Shown piece by piece: positions 26,184 through 33,650 of a DNA stretch of 64,000 bases. The stretch is from Clostridia bacterium. GTDB lineage: Bacteria; Bacillota; Clostridia; Lutisporales; Lutisporaceae. The stretch lies in NCBI GenBank assembly GCA_029256325.1, contig JAQSYD010000076.1, forward strand, positions 1-64,000, read 5' to 3'. A program made the position numbers and the translations under genes. How positions within the stretch are numbered: position 1 is the first letter of the stretch; each line of letters starts with the position of its first letter. Below the pieces are notes generated by a model. The model made no database searches. It saw nothing but the letters and a program-made list of their open reading frames with translations, and had not been told where the DNA came from.

Positions 26184-26648
26184 TTAGTAGCATACGAAGC
26201 TATCTATTTGTCTTAAATCCATACCGAAATATCTCCAGCGATTGCCGGTCCAACGGTAGCCGGCAACAGAACGGCGCCCTACAAAGGTTAGCCATGCCCA
26301 GAAAGGTCTTCCATAAGTTGGCCAGATATAAATAAATTGATACCTGCAGGGTCTGATTGCACCTGGATCTACGGCTTTTATGCTGGGACCGCCAAAGGTG
26401 GCATTCTGTGTAGGAGCCTTGCTTGGGGGTGGACCCGGAGGACCACCAGGACCAGGACCTTGACCAGGACCTTGACCAGGACCGCCGAATGGAGGTCCAA
26501 AGGGTGGACCGAAGCCTGGACCCTGACCCGGACCACCGAAGGGCGGACCAAAAGGTGGACCGAAGCCATCTGGTGAACGGAAATCTTCATCATCATAATC
26601 TTCGTTTTGCAGATTCATATAAGGACAAAAGAACGGACGAAAAGGCAT
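26184..26648 (-). CDS. Gly/Pro/Phe-rich repeat protein, possible spore-surface type
   Basis: 154 residues on the minus strand, ATG after AAGGAG. The N-terminus (MPFRPFFCPYMN) is followed by an acidic patch and a tract of GPPFGPPFGGPGQGP repeats (about 30-75). The C-terminal 60 residues are Trp/Tyr/Arg-rich: YIWPTYGRPFWAWLTFVGRR and GYRWTGNRWRYFGMDLRQI. There is no signal peptide. Similar Arg/Trp-rich tails occur on unannotated clostridial proteins that I associate with spore coats, but this is only an impression. The repeat is not a strict Gly-X-Y collagen. Confidence 0.7.
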   Translation of the reverse strand: MPFRPFFCPYMNLQNEDYDDEDFRSPDGFGPPFGPPFGGPGQGPGFGPPFGPPFGGPGQGPGQGPGPGGPPGPPPSKAPTQNATFGGPSIKAVDPGAIRPCRYQFIYIWPTYGRPFWAWLTFVGRRSVAGYRWTGNRWRYFGMDLRQIDSFVCY

Positions 26649-26781
26649 TCATATCACTCCTTGCAACGTGTTAATAGCATTATATGTTGTTCATGCTGAT
26701 ATTGATTATGTCCCTTTGCAAAAAAACTTGGCATAGTTCTTGCTTATTATGAAATCAAATAATATTTCAGGAGGAAGAAAA

Positions 26782-27963
26782 ATGAGAGAAGTAGTAATTG
26801 CAAGTGCTGTCAGGACGCCGGTTGGGAGCTTCAATGGAGCTTTAGCGGGTGTTCCTGCTGCAGAGCTAGGTACCATCGTAATTAAAGAAGCCATACATAG
26901 AGCAGGAATAGCGCCTGATTTAGTGGATGAAGTCATATTTGGCTGTATACTGCAGGCAGGTCAAGGTCAGGGAGTTGCCAGGCAATCAGCAGTAAGAGCT
27001 GGTATCCCTGTAGAAAAGCCGGCTATGACTGTAAACATGCTTTGTGGTTCAGGTTTAAAATCCGTAGAACTGGCTGTTCAGGCAATCATGTGTGGTGAAG
27101 CAGAAGTTGTTGTAGCCGGAGGCACTGAAAATATGAGCCAGGCGCCTTACCTGCTGAAAGCAGCTAGGACAGGATACAGAATGGGTCATGGAGAAATTAC
27201 GGATTCTATGATATTTGATGCATTGACGGACGCATTCAATAATTATCATATGGGTATAACAGCAGAAAATCTTGCTGAGAAATATAATATTTCAAGAGAT
27301 GCACAGGATGCCTTTGCGGCAGCAAGTCAAAATAAGGCAGAAGCAGCCATGAAGGAAGATAGGTTTAAGGAAGAAATAATACCTGTTGTGATATCGAGCA
27401 AAAAGGGTGATATAGTTGTTCAACATGATGAATTTCCAAAACCGGGGATTACTGTAGAAGTACTTTCTAAACTCAGACCTGCATTTAAAAAGGATGGTAC
27501 TGTTACAGCGGGGAATGCATCAGGAGTGAATGACGGAGCTGCGGCGGTTGTGGTTATGTCTGCTGAAAAGGCAATAGAACTGGGAATTAAGCCTTTAGCT
27601 AAGATTGTTAGCTATGCCTCAGCGGGAGTAGAACCTAGCATTATGGGAATAGGACCTGTGCCTGCTGTACAAAAGGCTTTGAATAAAGCGGGACTAAGCA
27701 TAGGAGATATTGATCTGATTGAAGCCAATGAAGCTTTTGCGGCGCAAAGCTTAGCAGTAAGCAAGGAACTGGTTTGGGATATGAATAAAGTTAATGTCAA
27801 TGGAGGAGCTATCGCCCTTGGACATCCTGTGGGAGCCAGCGGTGCCAGAATATTGACTACCTTGCTTTATGAGATGAAAAGAAGAGATAGTCAATATGGA
27901 TTAGCTACACTTTGTATTGGCGGAGGTATGGGTACAGCCGTGATAGTAGAGCTGCAGAAATAG
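26782..27963 (+). CDS. thlA: Acetyl-CoA acetyltransferase (thiolase)
   Basis: 393 residues from the ATG at 26782, after AGGAGG. The thiolase hallmarks are complete: nucleophile C88 in [10 protein letters not shown], the second-site motif [17 protein letters not shown] with the catalytic His, and CIGGGMG with the second Cys near the C-terminus. It condenses two acetyl-CoA to acetoacetyl-CoA, the first step toward butyrate or 3-hydroxybutyrate. No crt, hbd or bcd genes lie nearby. The next gene, a PHA-depolymerase-like hydrolase 60 bp downstream, suggests a link to short-chain hydroxyacid metabolism (inference). Confidence 0.95.
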   Translation: MREVVIASAVRTPVGSFNGALAGVPAAELGTIVIKEAIHRAGIAPDLVDEVIFGCILQAGQGQGVARQSAVRAGIPVEKPAMTVNMLCGSGLKSVELAVQAIMCGEAEVVVAGGTENMSQAPYLLKAARTGYRMGHGEITDSMIFDALTDAFNNYHMGITAENLAEKYNISRDAQDAFAAASQNKAEAAMKEDRFKEEIIPVVISSKKGDIVVQHDEFPKPGITVEVLSKLRPAFKKDGTVTAGNASGVNDGAAAVVVMSAEKAIELGIKPLAKIVSYASAGVEPSIMGIGPVPAVQKALNKAGLSIGDIDLIEANEAFAAQSLAVSKELVWDMNKVNVNGGAIALGHPVGASGARILTTLLYEMKRRDSQYGLATLCIGGGMGTAVIVELQK

Positions 27964-28023
27964 AATTTTCTATGGGTGGTAAATAACAAATACATTAATT
28001 TATAAGTTGGGAGAGGAGCTGTA

Positions 28024-28926
28024 ATGATGCAAGAATATGAAATAAAATATGTCAACCTCAGCAAAGGCGAAAGATTAGCTTATAGGGAACTAGGAAAAGG
28101 AAAGAATATATTGCTGCTCATCCATGGAAACATGTCTTCGGGACTACACTTTCTACCCATCATTGACAGATTGCCTGAGGATTTTAAGGCATACGTTGTT
28201 GATTTGAGAGGCTTTGGAGAAAGCAGCTACAATCACCGCTTTGACAGCTTAAAGGAGTTATCAGAGGATATTTTTGAGTTGGTATCAATCTTGGGATTGA
28301 AGGACTTCGCCATGGCAGGCTGGTCAACAGGCGGTGGAATATGTCTGCAGTTTGCAGCAGATCATCCGGGCTTTGCCAATAAGATCGTGCTTATAGAATC
28401 CGTAGGTTATACAGGCTATCCCCTTTACAAAAAAGATGCAGCGGGTAAAATACTTGTAGACACTGTATATTCAAGCAAGAACGAGATGGCCTTGGATGCA
28501 GTACAAGTGGCGCCTGCACTGGCAGCTATGGAGAATAAGGATTTTGCTTTTATGAATTGGCTGTGGGATGCAGCTATTTATACCAACAAGAAGCCAGAGC
28601 CTGAGTATAACAATTTGTATATAAATGAAACGTTAAAGCAAAAAAATCTTGTAGATATAGACTGGTCACTGGCTAATTTTAATATGTCCCATGGGCATAA
28701 TGGTTATGCGCCAGGAAGCGGTTTGATCGATAAGGTTGAAGTACCGGTGCTAAGCTTCTGGGGCGATAGAGATATCATTGTATCTGAGGACGCTGTTAAA
28801 ACAACAGTTGAAGCTATTGGTGACAATGCCGCCTTGGTTATACTTGAAAACAGCGGGCACTCACCCTTAGTGGATTGCCCTGATTTGCTGTCGCAGAAGA
28901 TATTTGACTTTGTTAGAACGGTGTAA
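28024..28926 (+). CDS. Alpha/beta hydrolase, resembles intracellular short-chain PHA depolymerase
   Basis: 300 residues. LLLIHGNMSSGLHFLP is the oxyanion-hole region, GWSTGGGICLQFAADHP holds the nucleophile Ser, and LENSGHSPLVDCP the catalytic His; an Asp sits in FWGDRDIIV. The text VDLRGFGESSYN and VDIDWSLANFNMSHGHNGY resembles the PhaZ-type intracellular depolymerases of Bacillus, which hydrolyse polyhydroxybutyrate or its oligomers. Substrate is not certain; simple esters are possible. It follows the thiolase on the same strand. Confidence 0.82.
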   Translation: MMQEYEIKYVNLSKGERLAYRELGKGKNILLLIHGNMSSGLHFLPIIDRLPEDFKAYVVDLRGFGESSYNHRFDSLKELSEDIFELVSILGLKDFAMAGWSTGGGICLQFAADHPGFANKIVLIESVGYTGYPLYKKDAAGKILVDTVYSSKNEMALDAVQVAPALAAMENKDFAFMNWLWDAAIYTNKKPEPEYNNLYINETLKQKNLVDIDWSLANFNMSHGHNGYAPGSGLIDKVEVPVLSFWGDRDIIVSEDAVKTTVEAIGDNAALVILENSGHSPLVDCPDLLSQKIFDFVRTV

Positions 28927-28980
28927 AAAATAGCCCAAGCTGTTCATTGTCAGGTAAAAAAATATGAAATAGAGATAAAC

Positions 28981-29092
28981 AAGTGTACAAAATTACGACA
29001 TGTAATGATTTTGTACACTTTGTTTGTATAGATAGATAAGTCAACGGCTAAGCCAACATGAGGCAAATTTTTGCGTATAAATTTTGTACACT
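28981..29092. repeat. Three copies of a TGTACA-centred 12-bp element
   Basis: AGTGTACAAAAT occurs inverted at 28982-28993 and as its complement ATTTTGTACACT at 29008-29019 and 29081-29092. The first two form a 13-bp inverted repeat; the last two lie 73 bases apart, about seven helical turns. They sit upstream of the small gene at 29193, so a cooperative operator is one reading; the first pair could also act as a terminator stem for the hydrolase. Confidence 0.55.
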
Positions 29093-29192
29093 CATTTAAA
29101 ATGGTTCATGGGGAAAGTTACTTTAATTATATAATTCGGTAAATATGGGATACACTAAGTGTAGACGAAATTATTTGAGTGGAGATAATTTG

Positions 29193-29501
29193 ATGAGTAA
29201 CAATAGACTTACGCGAGAAGAGAAAACCATGGAGAATATGGTTGCGATATTCTGCAGACATAATCATAAAGAAAATAAAGAGCTTTGTAGTTCCTGCAGC
29301 AAGCTATTGGAATACGCAGTGATGCGTTTATACCAATGCAGCTTCGGTACGAAAAAGCCTGTTTGTCTGAAATGTACCGTACATTGCTATAAACAGGATA
29401 TGAGAGAGCAAGTAAGACAGGTTATGCGATTCTCTGGCAAAAGAATGATTTTTGCCCATCCTGTGCTGACAATAAGGCATTTATTAGATTTGATTGAGTA
29501 A
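29193..29501 (+). CDS. YgbA_NO (nitrous-oxide-stimulated promoter) family protein
   Basis: 102 residues from the ATG at 29193, after GTGGAG. The text ENMVAIFCRHNHKENKELCSSCSKLLEYA and KPVCLKCTVHCYKQDMREQVRQVMRFSG is characteristic of the YgbA_NO family, with a Cys set (CxxC, CxxCxxxC) and His that suggest a bound metal or iron-sulfur site. Members are induced by nitrosative stress in enterobacteria. TATAAT near 29130 may be its -10, with the TGTACA elements upstream. No NO reductase lies nearby. Confidence 0.87.
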   Translation: MSNNRLTREEKTMENMVAIFCRHNHKENKELCSSCSKLLEYAVMRLYQCSFGTKKPVCLKCTVHCYKQDMREQVRQVMRFSGKRMIFAHPVLTIRHLLDLIE

Positions 29502-29540
29502 ATAGATAGATTGTAATTCATATAGAACGGTGGAAACTAA

Positions 29541-29566
29541 AAAAAGCTGCTTATAAGCAGCTTTTT
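29541..29566. terminator. Bidirectional terminator
   Basis: 12-bp stem AAAAAGCTGCTT (29541) / AAGCAGCTTTTT (to 29566) with T-runs on both strands, between the YgbA_NO gene and the convergent regulator. Confidence 0.85.
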
Positions 29567-30901
29567 TTAAGTATTAAATGGTGTATTATCATTATAAATA
29601 TATCTATGATAATACGGTCTATCTTGCAATTTTTTATTTAGCTTTGATAGATATGTATGAGCATTCTCAACGTCGTTCAAATGTTCATAGATGATGCTAA
29701 GGCCATGAAAGATAAATAAATTCATTTCAGTATCATTGTTATTGTATAGCATCTTTTCTGCTTCTTTAAATAGGCTAAGTGAGCTTGAATAGTCTTTGCT
29801 TCTTAGTTTTTGGTAGGCTAGAATAGTTAACAATTCTCCTTTGGCAGAATCAGGGATATTTAAATTCTTGTTCAAGCTAACTGCCGTTTCTAAAATCGTA
29901 TCTTTATCCTTGTTTAATATGAACATACTTATAAGTTTTTCGACTTTGGCATTTATTAATTTGACCTCATCATTGATGGATTGAAAATATATAATTGCAT
30001 CATTAATATAATTTAGTGAATTGTAATAATCATCACATGCCCTAAAAAGGATAGATAAGTTTATATAACATCTGTGCTCCATGTACTTGTTATCAATGAG
30101 CTTGTAATATTTGATAGCCTTCATATAACAATCAATTGCTTCTTCAATTTTATCAAAACTTCTGTAAGTTAGCCCTAATAGCATATTAAATTCACCAAAC
30201 AAGTAATATATCTCATGCGTTTTTGAATGCTTCAGAGCTTCTTGCAATATATCCATCGCCAAACTATATTTATGTTGATGATAATAGGCTAGTGAAAGGT
30301 TATAAAGTATATGGAGCTTTTGATTAATATTTTCAAATGTAATTATGCTAATACAGGAATCTGCTAGCTTTAAATAATACTCCATTTGCTCGTAAATTTT
30401 ATTTTTATACATGACCAAGCCTAGGCAATTATATGCCTTGCTAATATATTTGTTATTGCCTTCGGACTTTAAGTAATCTACAGAATTGTTTAAGTAATCA
30501 AAAGCACGTTTGTCATTAGTTTTTTGATAAGCAATACCTATGATACAGTAAAATACTCCTAGGTCTAGTTTTTTTATACTTTCTTTATCGCTAAGTTTAT
30601 ATTTAATAAAGCTTTCAGCCTTACTTATGATTTGTGAATATTCTTTAGTGTCCAATAAATATTCTAAATCAGCAATTAGATTTAATAAATCGGAATTAAT
30701 TGAATTGTCATCTGCTAAAAAATAACTAATATGCTTATCCAGCTTTAAGGCCAAATACTCTAAGGTTTGCATAGAGGGATAGGATAAACCGTTTTCTATT
30801 AGACTGATTAAGCTGCGGGATATATTGTTATCAGCCAGCTCCTTCTGTGTCATTTTTTTTTCTTTTCTGGCCTCTTTTATTTTCTGACCTATAGGAATCA
30901 T
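29567..30901 (-). CDS. RRNPP-type quorum-sensing regulator (XRE HTH plus TPR repeats)
   Basis: 444 residues on the minus strand; the ATG follows AGGAGG. Residues 1-62 form an XRE helix-turn-helix (IGQKIKEARKEKKMTQKELA then SRSLISLIENGLSYPSMQTL). The rest is a helical solenoid of about eight TPR-like units, for example LGVFYCIIGIAYQKTNDKRA, LHILYNLSLAYYHQHKYSLA and FGEFNMLLGLTYRSFDKIEE. HTH plus TPR of this size is the layout of NprR, PlcR and clostridial Qsr regulators, which bind imported signalling peptides. A 42-residue secreted-peptide gene starts 150 bases away in the opposite direction, the usual partner arrangement. Target genes are unknown. Confidence 0.88.
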   Translation of the reverse strand: MIPIGQKIKEARKEKKMTQKELADNNISRSLISLIENGLSYPSMQTLEYLALKLDKHISYFLADDNSINSDLLNLIADLEYLLDTKEYSQIISKAESFIKYKLSDKESIKKLDLGVFYCIIGIAYQKTNDKRAFDYLNNSVDYLKSEGNNKYISKAYNCLGLVMYKNKIYEQMEYYLKLADSCISIITFENINQKLHILYNLSLAYYHQHKYSLAMDILQEALKHSKTHEIYYLFGEFNMLLGLTYRSFDKIEEAIDCYMKAIKYYKLIDNKYMEHRCYINLSILFRACDDYYNSLNYINDAIIYFQSINDEVKLINAKVEKLISMFILNKDKDTILETAVSLNKNLNIPDSAKGELLTILAYQKLRSKDYSSSLSLFKEAEKMLYNNNDTEMNLFIFHGLSIIYEHLNDVENAHTYLSKLNKKLQDRPYYHRYIYNDNTPFNT

Positions 30902-31019
30902 GATAGCACCTCCTGGTGATAGAATGGTATTGACTATGTATGAAAAAATAATTTAATAAAAAAATTTAGAGTTATTGACTTTAATGGAAAACTGCTATAT
31001 TGTATTATTATATCATATT

Positions 31020-31040
31020 GTTAATTAAAATAACATTTTG
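31020..31040. repeat. Copy 1 of a 21-bp dyad element at the propeptide gene
   Basis: Dyad GTTA-N9-TAAC-type element ending in ATTTTG, placed between the likely promoter and the ribosome site of the propeptide gene (GGAGG at 31040-31044). It is identical at 19 of 21 positions to 31249-31269. Probable regulator binding site or RNA element. Confidence 0.5.
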
Positions 31041-31051
31041 GAGGTAGAAAA

Positions 31052-31180
31052 ATGAAGAAAATTGGTGTATTTTTAGTTATTTTAGTAATGTTGGTTAGTA
31101 TGGCTGCTACAAGTGTTAATATTAATGCAATCGCAGTGGATGAAATACCTGAGCCGCAATCAATTATTGTTTCAGCATAA
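31052..31180 (+). CDS. Secreted signalling propeptide paired with the RRNPP regulator
   Basis: 42 residues; the ATG at 31052 follows GGAGG with 7-base spacing. Residues 1-28 are a signal peptide: MKKIG, a hydrophobic core (VFLVILVMLVSMAAT), and an AIA site after INA. The remaining tail is VDEIPEPQSIIVSA, acidic and Pro-containing, ending in a hydrophobic hexapeptide. Size, export signal, short tail, and divergent orientation from an HTH/TPR regulator match PapR, NprX and Qss precursors. The active peptide is most likely the last 5-10 residues. It would be exported, trimmed, reimported by an Opp-type permease, and bound by the regulator. No other function suggests itself, but homology was not tested. 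Confidence 0.8.
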   Translation: MKKIGVFLVILVMLVSMAATSVNINAIAVDEIPEPQSIIVSA

Positions 31181-31248
31181 TATATCGTCATAGTAATTGA
31201 TAAAGCTTAAGCTTGAGAACTATTTATAGCAAATATATTGAAGTTTTG

Positions 31249-31269
31249 GTTAGTTAAATTAACATTTTG
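31249..31269. repeat. Copy 2 of the 21-bp dyad element
   Basis: Matches copy 1 at 19 of 21 positions, 229 bases downstream. It continues into CAAAAT and GTTAAC, giving an extended inverted repeat around TTTTGCAAAA (31265-31274). It lies after the propeptide gene with no gene of its own before spmA. Confidence 0.5.
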
Positions 31270-31342
31270 CAAAATTGAGTTAACCCCCGAAATTAAGATT
31301 ACATATTACCTATAAAATTAAATAGGTACATAACCCCCCGTG

Positions 31343-31381
31343 TTCCCCCATTCATTGTCTGATACACTATGAATGGGGGAA
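31343..31381 (+). terminator. Terminator-like hairpin downstream of the propeptide gene
   Basis: 13-bp perfect stem TTCCCCCATTCAT (31343) / ATGAATGGGGGAA (to 31381), 13-base loop. No clear T-run follows, so it could be a processing or stability element. The rest of 31181-31517 holds copy 2 of the dyad and no ORF. Confidence 0.5.
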
Positions 31382-31517
31382 ACTTATTTAAGCAAATAAT
31401 TTCCAATAGGTTTTGAGAGCATACCAGTCCTTATGTTTTATACGCTAACTATAATATGTCATAACACTCAAATCTCATCATACATTGTACTAATACGCAA
31501 TGAATGGTGGGATTTTT

Positions 31518-32105
31518 TTGATTAATAAGATATGGTTCTTCATGATAGCAATGGCTGTTGCTTTTGCTGCAACAAGCGGCAAGCTAGGTCTGCTCAGTGA
31601 GGAAATATTTCGCTCCTTGAAGGCTTCAGTTGAGCTGGCTATAGGGCTTATAGGGGGTATGGTGCTGTGGTGCGGTGTATTGAAGGTGGCGGAGAAGTCC
31701 GGTTTAGTAGATAAGCTTTCTTTAATCATTAGACCTGTGCTGCGGCTGATATTTAATGAGCTGCCTGCAAAAGGCAATGCCATGGGGGCCATGGTGATGA
31801 ATATGACCTCTAATATGTTAGGCCTTGGCAACGCTGCAACACCCATGGGCTTGAAAGCCATGGATGAGCTGCAACGGTTGAACAGCAAAAAGGATGTTGC
31901 CACAAATGCCATGTGCTTATTCCTTGTTATTAACGCAGCCCCCCCTCAATTTATACCTGCAACAGTTTTGTCCCTGCGATCGTCTTTAGGCTCGACAAAC
32001 CCCGGAATTATAATACTTCCCGCTTTAATAACGTCAATGTTTGCCCTTGCAACAGGGATTGTTGCATGTAAGCTATTGGAGAAGACAACGGGTGGCGCAA
32101 GATGA
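31518..32105 (+). CDS. spmA: Spore maturation protein A
   Basis: 195 residues from a TTG at 31518 preceded by GGTGGG; the ATG at 31500 has no ribosome site. SpmA features are LKASVELAIGLIGGMVLWCGVLKVAEKSGL, the Gate/nucleoside-recognition motif MNMTSNMLGLGNAATPMGLKAM, and about five membrane helices. SpmA and SpmB act in dehydration of the spore core. It overlaps spmB by four bases (ATGA), so the two are coupled. Confidence 0.93.
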   Translation: MINKIWFFMIAMAVAFAATSGKLGLLSEEIFRSLKASVELAIGLIGGMVLWCGVLKVAEKSGLVDKLSLIIRPVLRLIFNELPAKGNAMGAMVMNMTSNMLGLGNAATPMGLKAMDELQRLNSKKDVATNAMCLFLVINAAPPQFIPATVLSLRSSLGSTNPGIIILPALITSMFALATGIVACKLLEKTTGGAR

Positions 32106-32611
32106 GCTATATCATACCTTTGATCATTTTATTCATTTTAGCCTATGGTTATATCAAGGGTGTAAAGGTTTATGAGGTGTTTATAGAGGGTGCAAAGGAA
32201 GGGTTGCAGATAACCTATAAAATATTTCCATACATAGCAGCAATGCTTCTGGCTGTTGGTATGCTGCGGCAGTCAGGAGGGCTGGATTTTTTATTGTATA
32301 TAATAAGCCCTGTAACCAATACCTTGGGAATTCCACAAGAAATCATGCCCCTGGTCATTATGAAGCCCTTATCCGGAAGTGGTGCTTTGGGTGTACTGGC
32401 TGACATTCTCAAACGAGAAGGAGCAGACAGCTTTGCAGGAATAGTGGCCAGCACCATCATGAGCAGTACCGAAACAATATTTTATACTATTACAGTATAT
32501 TTTGGTTCTGTAGGAATCCGAAATATCAGACATACACTGGTTGCAGCTTTGATTGCAGATTTGGCGGGTGTGATAGGGGCTATCATCGTTTGCACTATTT
32601 TATTCAAATAA
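32102..32611 (+). CDS. spmB: Spore maturation protein B
   Basis: 169 residues, about five membrane helices. Conserved SpmB text includes KEGLQITYKIFPYIAAMLLAVGMLR, VIMKPLSGSGALGVLADIL and SSTETIFYTITVYFGSVGIR. It is the partner of SpmA, overlapping its stop. Full length and intact. Confidence 0.94.
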   Translation: MSYIIPLIILFILAYGYIKGVKVYEVFIEGAKEGLQITYKIFPYIAAMLLAVGMLRQSGGLDFLLYIISPVTNTLGIPQEIMPLVIMKPLSGSGALGVLADILKREGADSFAGIVASTIMSSTETIFYTITVYFGSVGIRNIRHTLVAALIADLAGVIGAIIVCTILFK

Positions 32612-32648
32612 ATAACGGATAAATCTTCTATTTATCCGTTATTTTGAT
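32611..32648. terminator. Bidirectional terminator between spmB and the AbrB-like gene
   Basis: 14-bp perfect stem AATAACGGATAAAT (32611) / ATTTATCCGTTATT (to 32643), overlapping both stop codons. Confidence 0.8.
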
Positions 32649-33136
32649 AGCAGCCTAGAAAGATATCCTATTGCCATTGGAAGAATCGTTATAACAGTAA
32701 CCAAACGAATCAAATGAAGAATAGCTACCTTTGGTGTATCCGCTCCATATGCGTCGGATATCAGCGTCATATCGGTTATTCCTCCTGGCGAGGTGCTGAA
32801 TAATGAAGTTACTAAATCCAAGCCTGTAACCTTATGAATTACAAAGCCTAACAGCAGACAGTAAAAGGTGAGCCCTACAAAGAGCATAAGTCCGGGAACA
32901 AGAAGACTCTTTAATTCACTCAAGGTATTCATTTTGAAGTTAAGACCGATCATGCCTCCTACAACAATCTGTGCTACAAGTTTGAACTGCGTAGGCAGCT
33001 GGCCTTTGCCCGTATACATGTTAAAGACTGCAACTGCAACCATTGCACCTACGAAGGCTCCGGCTGGTATTTTCAGTTTGAGGCCAATATATCCTCCTAT
33101 TCCTGCAATCAAAAGAGTATATAATATTTTTTCCAT
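32639..33136 (-). CDS. AbrB-type (ammonia monooxygenase-like) membrane protein
   Basis: 165 residues, five to six membrane helices. LKIPAGAFVGAMVAVAVFN, VGGMIGLNFKM and FSTSPGGITDMTLISDAYGADTP match one repeat of the AbrB_dup (PF05145) family; most members carry two repeats (about 350 residues), so this is a half-length form, which does occur. The name AbrB here does not mean the DNA-binding regulator. Likely a transporter; substrate unknown. Confidence 0.82.
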   Translation of the reverse strand: MEKILYTLLIAGIGGYIGLKLKIPAGAFVGAMVAVAVFNMYTGKGQLPTQFKLVAQIVVGGMIGLNFKMNTLSELKSLLVPGLMLFVGLTFYCLLLGFVIHKVTGLDLVTSLFSTSPGGITDMTLISDAYGADTPKVAILHLIRLVTVITILPMAIGYLSRLLSK

Positions 33137-33311
33137 GAAATTGTCCTTTCTATGGATGAAGCTAGAAATGAAATTTGTTATGAAAACACAATATTATTAT
33201 ATAACAGTATGGGTCTTAATACATTAAATTCCACATAAATAACAAAACAAATAAGTCAAAGAGATACCAAAAGCCTATAGTTTTAACAGCTAAGGCAATA
33301 AAGAAATAGTA

Positions 33312-33340
33312 TTGACACTTATTAGAGTTTGGTGTATATT
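33312..33340 (+). promoter_or_regulatory. Promoter of the metG T-box
   Basis: TTGACA (33312-33317), 17-base spacer, TATATT (33335-33340). Confidence 0.75.
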
Positions 33341-33349
33341 TTTATCAAT

Positions 33350-33648
33350 AAGTTAGAAAATATGAACAAAGGTAATGATGGGAAGAGTAAGTTGATTGAA
33401 TTGTTTCAGAGAGCCGGTTTGGATGATATAAATCCATGGTGTGAGCCGGTACGCTAGATCGACTGAACATGGCCCCTGAACTGTGCGGGTGAGGTTTTGC
33501 TAAGCCAGCAACGGCAGCCTACGTTAAAAGGCAGGGTGATGCGCGATATAGCAAGTCACTTATAGAGATTTTTGCAGCGATGCAAATGTAAATTTGGGTG
33601 GTAACACGAGGTCTTCGTCCCATGGTGGGGTGAGGCCTCTTTTGTTTT
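33350..33648 (+). promoter_or_regulatory. T-box riboswitch (methionine specifier) of metG
   Basis: Stem I region contains the likely specifier ATG (33469-33471, in GAACATGGC). The T-box sequence GGGTGGTAACACG (33596-33608) offers TGGT for the tRNA acceptor end, and the terminator pairs GAGGTC (33608) with GGCCTC (to 33639), then TTTTGTTTT. Uncharged tRNA-Met would allow read-through into metG. Confidence 0.87.
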
Positions 33649-33650
33649 CT

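Noticed and set aside
26420-26560. Collagen-like triple-helix domain
   Set aside because: Gly does not occur at every third residue; the repeat is GPPFGPPFGG, not Gly-X-Y.
26337-26674. Plus-strand ORFs rich in Trp/Thr/Arg or Asp/Gln
   Set aside because: They are antisense shadows of the Gly/Pro repeat gene, which has a ribosome site and a coherent C-terminal domain on the minus strand.
28981-29020. Strong terminator for the alpha/beta hydrolase
   Set aside because: The stem is perfect but the following TGTTTGTATAG is not a clean T-run and the same element recurs at 29081, so an operator is at least as likely.
33594-33650. An earlier start for metG inside the T-box terminator
   Set aside because: The residues before DAIARF are encoded by the T-box and terminator sequence, with no ribosome site and no MetG similarity.
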